A stretch of 64,000 nucleotides of DNA, from the NCBI RefSeq assembly GCF_000420325.1, contig NZ_ATUS01000001.1, positions 2,236,463 through 2,300,462 on the forward strand. The letters are read 5' to 3'. Positions 8,416 to 16,932 of this stretch are shown here, one piece after another. The notes below the pieces were generated by a model. The model saw nothing but the letters and a program-made list of their open reading frames with translations, did no database searches and had not been told where the DNA came from. A program made the translations under genes and the position numbers. Source of the stretch: Spongiibacter tropicus DSM 19543 (GTDB taxonomy: Bacteria > Pseudomonadota > Gammaproteobacteria > Pseudomonadales > Spongiibacteraceae). The first letter of the stretch is position 1, and each line of letters opens with the position of its first letter.

Positions 8416-9896
8416 AGGTCTCCCCGGTAGGCCACCGCTTCCTGAAGATGGGTAGCGTCAATCCTGGCGTCGCCGCTCAGATCGGCGATGCTGCGTGCGA
8501 CTTTCAGCAGGCGGTGGTGGGCGCGGGCACTGAGTTTAAGTCGCTCTTCCGCCTGCCGCATAAATTGTTTTCCAGGCTGATCCAGTGTGCAGTGCCGCGC
8601 CACATCCGCAGCGGAGAGTTGCGCGTTGACGGTGTGTTGCCTTGCTGCCTGTCGTTGCCGGGCAGCGCAAACACGCGCCCGCACTGTGGCACTGGATTCT
8701 CCCGGCGGTGCGTCTTGTAGCTCGCCGATTGGCATACGATGAATGCGCAGACGCAGGTCAATCCTGTCCAGCAGCGGGCCGGAAATCCGGCCCCGATAAC
8801 GCTGAATCTGGTCCGGTGTGCAGCGACAGGCCTGCTGGGGATCGCCATCGTAGCCACAGGGGCAGGGGTTCATTGCCGTAATGAGCTGAAATCGAGCCGG
8901 GAAACGCAGCTGCTGACTGGCTCGGGAGATCATCACTTCGCCGGATTCCATCGGTTCGCGCAGGACTTCCAATACTTTTCGCGGGTACTCCGGGAGTTCG
9001 TCGAGAAACAAAATGCCGCGATCCGCCAGGCTGATTTCGCCGGGGCGCGGATTGCTGCCACCACCCACCAAGGCGACCGCTGAAGCCGTGTGATGAGGTG
9101 CGCGAAACGGGCGCTGCAGGCTAAGCGGCTTGCCGACGATCGATTGCATGATCGCGATATCCCGCTGCTCATGTTCAGTGAGTGGCGGCAGAATGCCTCG
9201 AAGCCGGTTGGCGAGCAGTGTTTTTCCCGTACCGGGAGGGCCGCTGAACAGCAGGCTGTGTCCCCCTGCTGCGGCAATTTCCAGCGCGCGCCTTGCCAGC
9301 AGTTGCCCTCTTACATCACTCAAGTCCGGGTAGGATGCCTCTCCCGGCGTCCCGATGGCGGGTGTTTCTGCGTCGGGCAAAGGTAGCTGTCCACTCAGGA
9401 AGGCCACAACCGCCAACAAGTCTGGCGCTTCTTTTAATGTGTCCGCGGCGATCAGTGCATCGAGACCGCTGTTGGCCGTGGGCAAAACCAGTTGGTGTCC
9501 CGCGTCGGCACAGGCCAAGGCGGCGGGCAGGGCAGCGTGAACCTGACGCAAATCGCCGCTCAGCCCCAGTTCCCCAATGAACTCGAACCCGTCGGTTTGA
9601 GCCTGCTTCAGCTGGCCGGTGGCGAGCAGAATACCGATGGCGATCGGCAGGTCAAAGCGACCACCCTCCTTGGGTAAGTCGGCCGGGGCGAGGTTGACGG
9701 TAATGCGACTGACGGGAAACTCAAAGCGGGAATTAATCAGTGCAGATCGCACCCGGTCCTTGGCTTCGCGCACGGTCGCCTCGGGGAGCCCGACGATATT
9801 AAAAGCGGGCAGTCCGGCGGAAAGGTGAACTTCTATCGTGATGAGCGGTGCATCAATGCCGAGTCGTGCCCGGCTGAGAACGGTGGCAAGTGGCAT
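8412..9896 (-). CDS. comM: YifB/ComM family Mg-chelatase-like AAA+ ATPase
   Basis: 494 residues, full length for the family. An N-terminal Lon-protease-like ChlI domain (from MPLATVLSRARLGIDAP) is followed by the AAA+ core with Walker A SGPPGTGKT near residue 215, LFLDELPEYPR, and SRASQQLRFPARFQLI. A cysteine cluster CPCGYDGDPQQACRC and a C-terminal Mg-chelatase domain complete it. ComM homologues are hexameric helicases that promote branch migration during integration of transforming DNA (known in Vibrio and others). The gene lies 51 bases downstream of ubiK on the same strand. Confidence 0.92.
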   Translation of the reverse strand: MPLATVLSRARLGIDAPLITIEVHLSAGLPAFNIVGLPEATVREAKDRVRSALINSRFEFPVSRITVNLAPADLPKEGGRFDLPIAIGILLATGQLKQAQTDGFEFIGELGLSGDLRQVHAALPAALACADAGHQLVLPTANSGLDALIAADTLKEAPDLLAVVAFLSGQLPLPDAETPAIGTPGEASYPDLSDVRGQLLARRALEIAAAGGHSLLFSGPPGTGKTLLANRLRGILPPLTEHEQRDIAIMQSIVGKPLSLQRPFRAPHHTASAVALVGGGSNPRPGEISLADRGILFLDELPEYPRKVLEVLREPMESGEVMISRASQQLRFPARFQLITAMNPCPCGYDGDPQQACRCTPDQIQRYRGRISGPLLDRIDLRLRIHRMPIGELQDAPPGESSATVRARVCAARQRQAARQHTVNAQLSAADVARHCTLDQPGKQFMRQAEERLKLSARAHHRLLKVARSIADLSGDARIDATHLQEAVAYRGDL

Positions 9897-9915
9897 GGCA
9901 GCATCCCTGCGTATG

Positions 9916-9940
9916 ACGATTCTGCATCCTGCGGAATCGT
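9916..9940. repeat. Hairpin between ubiK and comM
   Basis: Arms 9916-9926 and 9930-9940 around a three-base loop form ten Watson-Crick pairs and one G-T pair on the plus strand. No T-run follows on either strand. It lies about 20 bases before the comM start. It may attenuate or protect the ubiK-comM transcript, or bind a protein. Confidence 0.5.
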
Positions 9941-9947
9941 TAGCGGA

Positions 9948-10208
9948 TTATTGGCCGGTCTGTTCGGCGTCGATCTGTGCGGTAAGTTCTGCAAGTTGTT
10001 TTTCGAGCGCTTCCACTCGAGCGCGGGTCCGCTGAAGAACCGCCACTTGGGCATCGAATTCATCGCGGGAAACCACATTCATCTTGCTGAAGCCACTCTG
10101 CAACAGTACCTGGAGCTTGGCTTCCATATCCTGCTGTATGTCCGGACCTTGGCTGATCAGGCGGCTGGCCTGTTCGGCCAGTTGAGAAATGAAGTCGGGT
10201 TTTGCCAT
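9948..10208 (-). CDS. ubiK: Ubiquinone biosynthesis accessory factor UbiK
   Basis: 86 residues from the ATG at 10208 with GAGGAA upstream; longer readings into upstream DNA are not supported. Start MAKPDFISQLAEQASRL, then an amphipathic helix and a C-terminal coiled coil (about residues 50-80, RVEALEKQLAELTAQ) are typical of the YqiC/BMFP family. UbiK binds UbiJ and helps the soluble ubiquinone-biosynthesis complex (family knowledge). It precedes comM in the same direction. Confidence 0.88.
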   Translation of the reverse strand: MAKPDFISQLAEQASRLISQGPDIQQDMEAKLQVLLQSGFSKMNVVSRDEFDAQVAVLQRTRARVEALEKQLAELTAQIDAEQTGQ

Positions 10209-10418
10209 CTGAGATTCCTCACTGCGATGCCGGAAGTTTAGCGTATTTAGCGGTTCGATAGCAGGCGGCTGTGGCGTTAACGCTACGCAACTGTCCTGCG
10301 ACGGGCGGGCCTGGGAGATGTGATGAATAACGAATTTCTTATGTGGGGCCAAAATGGGGCGTGCTTTTGCCTTGGGGTAGAGATTGCAGACGTAGGCAAG
10401 TGCAAGGTGGTTGTTTTT

Positions 10419-10435
10419 TGCACTATTTGTGTGCG
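10419..10435 (+). promoter_or_regulatory. Candidate NtrC binding site
   Basis: TGCAC-N7-GTGCG matches the NtrC dyad TGCAC-N7-GTGCA at all but the last base. It lies about 120 bases upstream of the sigma-54 promoter at 10539-10554, a normal enhancer distance. The rest of the 430-base gap 10209-10638 is T-rich and I see no gene in it. Confidence 0.6.
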
Positions 10436-10538
10436 TTTTGTGGCCTCCTTTCATTTGGCATGGGTTTTTTTGGTGCGCAAAGCGCCTTTTTAGCCAAGAA
10501 ATCTCCAAAAAATGCCCTTTTTTAGCAGTGATTTTTTC

Positions 10539-10554
10539 TGGCACACCCTGTGCA
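10539..10554 (+). promoter_or_regulatory. Sigma-54 (RpoN) promoter for torF-like gene, glnK and amtB
   Basis: TGGCACA-CCCT-GTGCA matches the -24/-12 consensus TGGCACG-N4-TTGCA with correct spacing of the GG and GC dinucleotides. The transcript would start near 10565, about 74 bases before the first ATG. With the upstream NtrC-like site this predicts induction under nitrogen limitation. Confidence 0.78.
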
Positions 10555-10638
10555 TAGTGGTAGTGCATGTGAAGTTCAGGGCGCTCCCCTAAACCGCATA
10601 TCTAAAGAAGACTGAAGACAATATTTGGAGACTAGAAC

Positions 10639-11352
10639 ATGAACGCTTGGAAAAAAATGCTTGGTGTTGCTGTGGTAACCACTGCTCCGATGGCTGCCTC
10701 GGCGGGAGAAATCAGCGGTAATGTTGCCTGGACAACCGACTACTCCTTCCGCGGTGTATCACAAACCAACGAGAAAATGGCCGTACAAGGCGGCTTTGAT
10801 TATGGCTTTGAAAGCGGTGCCTATGTAGGCGTTTGGGCATCGAACGTTAACTTCTCTGACGGCAAAAGCTCTGTAGAACAGAACAGCACTGAAACTGACT
10901 ACTATGTTGGCTATGCCTTCAATGCTTCAGAGTCAGTAAGTGTGGATCTGTCTGTATGGCAGTTCACCTATCCCGGTGCTGAGTCCGCGTCTAACTACCA
11001 AGAGTATGTTGCGTCGGTGTCAGTCGCAGACTTCACTTTCGGCCTGGTTTACTCACCTGATTACTTCGGCGAGGGCATTATTGACGGAGGTAATGGTTCT
11101 GCGACGGTAATTAGCGTTGACTACAGTTTGGCGCTGCAAGAGAACATGAGCATGGATTTCCATGTTGGCCAAACCACGACTGAAGAAGACGGCATCGTAG
11201 ACGGCGATGACAGCTACGTGGATTACCTGATCGGCCTGAACTACGATGTTGCGGGTGTCACACTGTCTCTGGCCTACGTTGGCACAGACATCGGCAGTGG
11301 TAGCGACAACGACGAAGATCGCGCCATCTTCACCATCTCAAAAAGCCTGTAA
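10639..11352 (+). CDS. TorF family putative porin (TIGR02001/Gcw_chp)
   Basis: 237 residues with a cleavable signal peptide (cleavage probable after MAASA near residue 22). The mature protein opens with EISGNVAWTTDYSFRGVSQT, the hallmark of the Gcw_chp outer-membrane family. Alternating polar and aromatic strands and the ending AIFTISKSL agree with a small beta-barrel ending in a hydrophobic residue. Homologues often precede glnK-amtB, as here, and the sigma-54 promoter upstream supports a nitrogen-regulated role, perhaps permeation of a nitrogen compound (inference). Transport activity has not been inferred from any residue. Confidence 0.82.
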   Translation: MNAWKKMLGVAVVTTAPMAASAGEISGNVAWTTDYSFRGVSQTNEKMAVQGGFDYGFESGAYVGVWASNVNFSDGKSSVEQNSTETDYYVGYAFNASESVSVDLSVWQFTYPGAESASNYQEYVASVSVADFTFGLVYSPDYFGEGIIDGGNGSATVISVDYSLALQENMSMDFHVGQTTTEEDGIVDGDDSYVDYLIGLNYDVAGVTLSLAYVGTDIGSGSDNDEDRAIFTISKSL

Positions 11353-11748
<396 letters not shown>

Positions 11749-11823
11749 GTTTTTAAGGTAGAGCTGATGGCGCTGCCGACAACAAATTAATACAGATTTC
11801 TCTTTCCCTTTGGAGGGCACGTG

Positions 11824-13071
11824 ATGGAAGACATCATACAAGTCAAATACGCCCTGGACACATTCTATTTTCTTGTCTGTGGCGCGTTGGTAATGTGGAT
11901 GGCGGCTGGTTTCGCCATGCTGGAGTCGGGCCTCGTCCGCTCTAAAAACACGACTGAAATTCTCACCAAGAACATCTCTCTGTTCGCCATCGCATGTACC
12001 ATGTACCTGCTGTGCGGCTACACCATCATGTACGGTGGTTCCGAGAGCGGTATCCTGCCTGACAGCTGGTTCGGTAACAGCATCTCTGATGCCTCTGTCG
12101 AAGAAGTGCTGGCGTCTGACGGCGAGATTTACTACTCCGGTTCTTCTGACTTCTTCTTCCAGGTTGTCTTCGTGGCGACTGCCATGTCGATCGTCTCTGG
12201 CGCCGTCGCTGAGCGTATGAAGCTGTGGGCTTTCCTGGCCTTCGCGATTGTGATGACTGGCGTCATCTACCCGCTGCAAGGCTCTTGGAGCTGGGGCGGT
12301 GGCTTCCTGTCTGAAGCGGGCTTCTCTGACTTCGCAGGTTCGGGCATTGTTCACATGTGTGGCGCTGCTGCAGCACTGGCCGGTGTGGTCTTCCTGGGCG
12401 CTCGTAAAGGCAAATACGGCCCGAATGGTCAAACCAACGCGATCCCCGGTGCAAACCTGCCGCTGGCAACACTGGGTACCTTCATCCTGTGGATGGGTTG
12501 GTTCGGCTTCAACGGCGGTTCTGAGCTGATGGTGTCCAACATCGACGAAGCTAACGCAACTGCGCAGGTGTTCGTGAACACCAATGCGGCGGCAAGTGGT
12601 GGTCTGATTGCTGCTCTGCTGGTTGCCCGGGTTCTGTTCGGTAAAGCTGACTTGACCATGGCTCTGAACGGCGCACTGGCTGGCCTGGTTGCCATCACCG
12701 CTGATCCGCTGTCTCCCGGACCGCTTGTCGCGACTCTGATCGGTGCTGTTGGTGGTGTACTGGTTGTGTTCTCCATCCTGGCGCTGGACAAAGTCAAAAT
12801 CGACGACCCCGTCGGTGCGATCTCTGTGCACGGTGTGGTAGGTCTCTGGGGTGTGATGGCTGTGCCGCTGACTAACAGCGACGCCAGCTTCGGTGCCCAG
12901 ATCTACGGTGCGGTTGTCATCTTCGCCTGGACCTTCATCGCAAGCTCAGTCGTGTGGCTGATCATCAAAGCGATCATGGGTCTGCGTGTGACCGAAGAGG
13001 AAGAATACGAGGGTGTCGACCTGTCCGAGTGTGGCATGGAAGCGTACCCCGAGTTTACCAAAAACGCGTAA
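11824..13071 (+). CDS. amtB: Ammonium transporter AmtB
   Basis: 415 residues with about 11 membrane helices. The twin-His pore is present in GIVHMCGAAAAL and SVHGVVGLWG, and the phenylalanine gate and NGALAGLVAITA segment are recognisable. Unlike E. coli AmtB no cleavable signal peptide is obvious. The cytosolic tail is acidic (VTEEEEYEGVDL). The ATG at 11824 is preferred because GGAGG lies 7 bases before it; a GTG one codon earlier is possible. It is co-transcribed with glnK and closed by a strong terminator. Confidence 0.95.
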   Translation: MEDIIQVKYALDTFYFLVCGALVMWMAAGFAMLESGLVRSKNTTEILTKNISLFAIACTMYLLCGYTIMYGGSESGILPDSWFGNSISDASVEEVLASDGEIYYSGSSDFFFQVVFVATAMSIVSGAVAERMKLWAFLAFAIVMTGVIYPLQGSWSWGGGFLSEAGFSDFAGSGIVHMCGAAAALAGVVFLGARKGKYGPNGQTNAIPGANLPLATLGTFILWMGWFGFNGGSELMVSNIDEANATAQVFVNTNAAASGGLIAALLVARVLFGKADLTMALNGALAGLVAITADPLSPGPLVATLIGAVGGVLVVFSILALDKVKIDDPVGAISVHGVVGLWGVMAVPLTNSDASFGAQIYGAVVIFAWTFIASSVVWLIIKAIMGLRVTEEEEYEGVDLSECGMEAYPEFTKNA

Positions 13072-13089
13072 CCACTCAGGTCTTGCAGA

Positions 13090-13116
13090 GGGCGCTCAAT
13101 GAGCGCCCTTTTTTTT
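13090..13116 (+). terminator. Rho-independent terminator after amtB
   Basis: GGGCGCTC (13090-13097) pairs with GAGCGCCC (13101-13108), followed by eight T. It separates amtB from the second PII gene. Confidence 0.92.
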
Positions 13117-13189
13117 GCGTGGCGTTTGCGAACGATGAACGGCTCGGCTTGCCTTGGCTGCGGGGCTGGGCTAAGTTAGCCGCCATTGA

Positions 13190-13552
<363 letters not shown>

Positions 13553-13576
13553 TTCCCGGCTAACGGGACTTTCGAG

Positions 13577-13599
13577 ATGGCGCTGCGGCGCCATTTTTT
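13577..13599 (+). terminator. Rho-independent terminator after second PII gene
   Basis: ATGGCGC (13577-13583) pairs with GCGCCAT (13588-13594), loop TGCG, followed by a T-run. Confidence 0.88.
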
Positions 13600-13683
13600 A
13601 TGCCTGCTGTGGCGGGGTATTTTCAATATATTTCTATTTTTCTTCGGATGTTTTTCTCATAACAAAAAAGCCTAACGACCCGC

Positions 13684-13713
13684 TTGTCAGACGATATTTC
13701 TCCGCAGTATAAA
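13684..13713 (+). promoter_or_regulatory. Sigma-70-type promoter of the SutA-like gene
   Basis: TTGTCA (13684-13689) and TATAAA (13708-13713) are separated by 18 bases, placing the start of transcription near 13720 and the ATG about 35 bases later. It lies in an AT-rich gap after the PII terminator. Confidence 0.5.
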
Positions 13714-13754
13714 TGCCGCAAACGGTGATTTCTTCACGCTCGGAGGGTAGTGAG

Positions 13755-13955
13755 ATGGGATCGAAAGTCCGTGAAGTCGAAAGCAAAAAGCACCATGTGA
13801 ACAGCGCTGTTCCAGCGATGACCAACCATGACCGTATGCGTGAGCAACTCGCTCGCGATGTGGAGAGTTTTCTCTCCCAGGGCGGCCATATCACTCACCT
13901 TGAGCCCCATGTGCGTAGCGGCTATCTCAACGACGGTGATCAGGACGGCTTCTGA
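13755..13955 (+). CDS. Small basic/acidic protein resembling the SutA C terminus
   Basis: 66 residues from the ATG at 13755, with GGAGGG 7 bases upstream; an earlier ATG at 13713 overlaps the promoter. The core REQLARDVESFLSQGGHIT followed by LEPHV recalls the conserved tail of SutA, the small RNA-polymerase-associated regulator of slow-growing Pseudomonas (E-F-L-S-x-G-G ... E-P-N-V). The long acidic N-terminal tail of SutA is missing here, though the protein ends with an acidic GYLNDGDQDGF. Assignment rests on a short motif from memory; otherwise call it a conserved hypothetical. Its stop abuts the stop of the convergent yigB gene. Confidence 0.5.
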   Translation: MGSKVREVESKKHHVNSAVPAMTNHDRMREQLARDVESFLSQGGHITHLEPHVRSGYLNDGDQDGF

Positions 13956-14663
13956 TCAGCGGAGCTGCTGCAGTTCATCGAGCAGCGCGGGTAGCTGGCG
14001 CCAATCGTCAAAGTAGCCCTCGGCGCCTTCATGTCGGGGGCGGTCCACACCGGGCATCAAGGCTTGCACTGCTCTTAACCCTGCGTTGAGCGCGCCGTGA
14101 ACATCGTCCTTTGGGTGATCGCCGATGTGCAGCACATGGCCTGGCGTATATCCTGCTGCGTCGCAGGCCGCCTCAAAAGCCGCCGCGTGGGGTTTGCTGA
14201 CCCCGATATCCTCGGCCTTCAGGCTGGCTTTGAAAAAGCGGCTGCAAGGCAGGCAGCTCAGGTCGGCATTGCCATTCGTTAAACTCACCAGCACGTATCG
14301 TTGGCTAAGCACTTCCAGAACGGCTTCCACATCGTCGAATAGCGAAACTCGCTGGCGCGCGTCGAGGAAGTCGGCGAATACCGCGTTGGCGATGGCTTCG
14401 CTCTGTTCCCCATAGTCGCAGCTCTGCAGCGCCTGGATCAGGCTGATACGGCGCCAGTCACTGATGTGGTGCCGCAGGTCGGGTCGGTGCTGCAGCAAGG
14501 CGATACGCTGCTGACGGAGGTCGTCCGGTGTATAGCGGGCTACCAACCGGGGCGCCCGCCTCTCCAGCTCACGGTAGAAAACGGCTTCGGCGTGCTCCAA
14601 GACCGGTCGGCTTGGCCAGAAGGTATCGTCGAGGTCGAAGCTGATGGCGTGGATGCGGCCCAT
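13956..14663 (-). CDS. yigB: HAD family hydrolase, YigB type
   Basis: 235 residues, cytosolic HAD phosphatase. Motif I FDLDDTFW (residues 9-16) gives the nucleophile Asp, motif II is in LVSLTNGN, motif III Lys in IGVSKPHAAAF, and motif IV in HIGDHPKDDVHGA. YigB of E. coli dephosphorylates the riboflavin intermediate 5-amino-6-(5-phosphoribitylamino)uracil and FMN (known). It lies two bases downstream of xerC, the same neighbourhood as in enterics and pseudomonads. Confidence 0.85.
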   Translation of the reverse strand: MGRIHAISFDLDDTFWPSRPVLEHAEAVFYRELERRAPRLVARYTPDDLRQQRIALLQHRPDLRHHISDWRRISLIQALQSCDYGEQSEAIANAVFADFLDARQRVSLFDDVEAVLEVLSQRYVLVSLTNGNADLSCLPCSRFFKASLKAEDIGVSKPHAAAFEAACDAAGYTPGHVLHIGDHPKDDVHGALNAGLRAVQALMPGVDRPRHEGAEGYFDDWRQLPALLDELQQLR

Positions 14664-14665
14664 GC

Positions 14666-15562
14666 TTAATCCTTTTTTCTCCGTCGTCCAGCGCGGGGGT
14701 GGGCTTGGTCATACACCCGCGACAGATGTTGAAAATCGAGATGGGTGTACACCTGCGTCGTCGACAGATTGGCGTGCCCGAGTAATTCCTGTACGCCGCG
14801 CAGGTCGCTGCTGGATTCCAGCAAGTGACTGGCAAAGGAGTGCCTCAGCATGTGCGGGTGAAGATTTTCGGGGATACCCTGTTGTCGGGCCCGATATTTC
14901 AAGCGCTGCTGGATAGCGCGATGCCCCAGCCGCCGCCCTTGCAGGCTGGTGAACAGTGCCTCGTTGTCACTGTGTGGCCGAATGCGCAGCCAGGCATTCA
15001 GCGCGCGTACGGCCATTCGTCCCACCGGCAGGTGGCGACTTTTCCTGCCTTTGCCCGTGACCAGGACAAGGCCTTCGCGTAGGTCTAGATCACCCAAATC
15101 CAGCGAAGCCAGTTCAGCGAGACGCAGTCCGGAGGAATAAAACAGCTCCAGTATGGCGCGATCGCGAAGGTCGATGGGCTCGTCACCGGGAAAAGCGAGT
15201 AGCTGGTTGACCCGGTCCGCATCCAGCGTTTTGGGTAAGGGGCGACCACGTTTGGGCGCCGCGATACCTTCGGCAGGGTTACGTTTGGCGCCGTGGTAAC
15301 GCATTTGATGCTTGTAAAAGCTTCGCAGTGAAGACAGTAGCCGCTGGATACTGGCTGGCGAGGCCTTGTGACTGCGCTGTGCGGCAACAAGCTGGCGGAT
15401 GTGTCCGCTGTCGAGCTGCGCGCTGTCTGTAAAATGGTGTTGAGCGCAAAAGCTTTCCAGCGTCACGAGATCGCGTCGGTAGGCCTCCAGCGTGTGTGGA
15501 GACAAGCGGCGAACATTGGCCTGGTAGCGGAGAAACTCTTGAACCTGTTCCTGCAATGGCAT
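14666..15562 (-). CDS. xerC: Tyrosine recombinase XerC
   Basis: 298 residues from the Met at 15562, in register with XerC (MPLQEQVQEFLRYQANVRRL); a 19-residue upstream extension is possible but unlike the family. An N-terminal SAM-like core-binding domain (about 1-95) is followed by the catalytic domain with the set R (SSGLRLAEL), K (GKGRKSRHLP), H-x-x-R (HMLRHSF), H (LGHANLS) and Tyr (TTQVYTHL). XerC with XerD resolves chromosome dimers at dif during division. It is followed by yigB. The position in a housekeeping block argues against a phage integrase. Confidence 0.93.
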   Translation of the reverse strand: MPLQEQVQEFLRYQANVRRLSPHTLEAYRRDLVTLESFCAQHHFTDSAQLDSGHIRQLVAAQRSHKASPASIQRLLSSLRSFYKHQMRYHGAKRNPAEGIAAPKRGRPLPKTLDADRVNQLLAFPGDEPIDLRDRAILELFYSSGLRLAELASLDLGDLDLREGLVLVTGKGRKSRHLPVGRMAVRALNAWLRIRPHSDNEALFTSLQGRRLGHRAIQQRLKYRARQQGIPENLHPHMLRHSFASHLLESSSDLRGVQELLGHANLSTTQVYTHLDFQHLSRVYDQAHPRAGRRRKKD

Positions 15563-15586
15563 GGTGCGATCTTGTCTGAAAGATGC

Positions 15587-15605
15587 GCACAGCTTAGGGC
15601 TGTGC
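15587..15605. repeat. Inverted repeat in the xerC / hydrolase divergent region
   Basis: GCACAGC (15587-15593) and GCTGTGC (15599-15605) around TTAGG lie between the divergent xerC and 15723 genes. Possible operator or 5' leader hairpin; no direct evidence for either. Confidence 0.35.
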
Positions 15606-15722
15606 GGGAAGAACGGCAAGCTGGCGTCGAACTATGCGATGCATTCCGGCTTCCAATCCGGCGTTATTGTGGTACAAACAGAAACGATGGCTGTGAAGAC
15701 AATAAACACAACAGAGAAGCCT

Positions 15723-16931
15723 ATGAACGCTCCACGTATGCCGCAGATTCACGAATCGCCTCCCTGGTGGCGGACCCTGCCGGAAGACTTCTACTGTCAA
15801 TCGGATGGCACAGAGCTGGATGGCGAGTCGCCCATTCAGGTATACAGCACTGCCGCTGCGGATCGGGCACTGCGCAGTGTGTTGGGCTGCGCGATCAGCG
15901 CGTCGCTGCTGCCTAAACTGGCGCTGCAGCCTCGGCTGTTGTCGGATGAGCGGCAGGCCATGGATTTTTATGCCGCACTGGCAGAACAGCGGGATGCGGA
16001 TCGGGTTTTCCCTGTGCCGCCCGCGGTCAATGTCTGTGCGCAGTCGCCATCGCGCTGGCAGCGTTGGCGAGAGCCGGCTCCTACCTCGCTGCTCAGCTTC
16101 GACAGTCCATTCGAGCCGTTAAATCCGGAGATGACCGATCGCTACTTGGCGAATCGGCGGAACCGGCGTGCTGAGGTGCAGCTCTGGAGTCATCCGGAAG
16201 GGCCGCGCCCCACATTAATTTTTGTGCACGGTGTGGTTGCCAGCGATTATCGTTTTAACAGTCGCTTTTTCTCGCTGCCTTGGTTCTATGAGCGCGGCTA
16301 CGATATTGCCCTGTTCACCATTCCCTTCCACGGAAGTCGGGCAGAGCGACGTTCGCTGTTCAGTGGTCAGGGGCTGTTTAGCGGTGGTTTCTCGCAGCTC
16401 GCTGAGGGAATGTTGCAGTCGATCTGTGACTTGCGCGTGCTGTTTGATTATCTGGTTGCGCGGGGCGCACCGCATGTGGGGATTTCCGGCCTCAGCTTGG
16501 GGGGGTATCTCAGCGCTCTGATGGCTGTTGTCGAACCGCGTCTCGCGTTCTGTATTCCTAACTCGCCACTGGTGGCGCCCGTCGACACTATTCGCAGTTG
16601 GCAGCCGACCAGGAGCTTTATGGAATTGATCCAGCAGCGCTCAGGCCTGTCTGCTCAGGATCTGCGGCGGGGCATGGCGGTTCACAGCCCGCTGAGCTAC
16701 CAGCCGGTACTCAACCCGGAGCGAGTGATGATTATCGGCGGTGCGGGGGATCGCTTCACACCGCCGCGATTTGTCCGGCTGCTGCATGCCCACTGGCCCG
16801 ATAGCTACCTGCACTGGTTTCCGGGCAACCACTTACTGCATTTTGGTCGCCAGCAATACTTGCAGCTGATGCTGTCATTTATGGACAGCCACTGCCAGGG
16901 CGCGACATTGCAGGAGCGCGGCCTGGCGTAA
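15723..16931 (+). CDS. Alpha/beta hydrolase family protein
   Basis: 402 residues from ATG 15723 (GAGAAG upstream); an in-frame ATG at 15687 is an alternative. After a roughly 150-residue N-terminal region come the hydrolase hallmarks: LIFVHGVVASDYRF (oxyanion region), GISGLSLGGYLSALMAV with the Ser nucleophile, the acid region IIGGAGDRFTPP, and a late His in FPGNHLLHF. No signal peptide, so cytosolic. It resembles the DUF3141/Abhydrolase_18-like enzymes of unknown substrate. It points away from xerC and its stop is one base from the convergent aspartoacylase-like gene. Confidence 0.75.
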   Translation: MNAPRMPQIHESPPWWRTLPEDFYCQSDGTELDGESPIQVYSTAAADRALRSVLGCAISASLLPKLALQPRLLSDERQAMDFYAALAEQRDADRVFPVPPAVNVCAQSPSRWQRWREPAPTSLLSFDSPFEPLNPEMTDRYLANRRNRRAEVQLWSHPEGPRPTLIFVHGVVASDYRFNSRFFSLPWFYERGYDIALFTIPFHGSRAERRSLFSGQGLFSGGFSQLAEGMLQSICDLRVLFDYLVARGAPHVGISGLSLGGYLSALMAVVEPRLAFCIPNSPLVAPVDTIRSWQPTRSFMELIQQRSGLSAQDLRRGMAVHSPLSYQPVLNPERVMIIGGAGDRFTPPRFVRLLHAHWPDSYLHWFPGNHLLHFGRQQYLQLMLSFMDSHCQGATLQERGLA

Positions 16932-16932
16932 A

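Noticed and set aside
10209-10568. N-terminal extension of UbiK reading upstream
   Set aside because: The extra 120 residues lack any resemblance to the family, run through the NtrC/sigma-54 region, and the ATG at 10208 has a good ribosome site.
14666-15562. Phage or island integrase
   Set aside because: The tyrosine recombinase lies beside yigB with XerC-type N terminus and has no attachment site, tRNA or mobile genes nearby.
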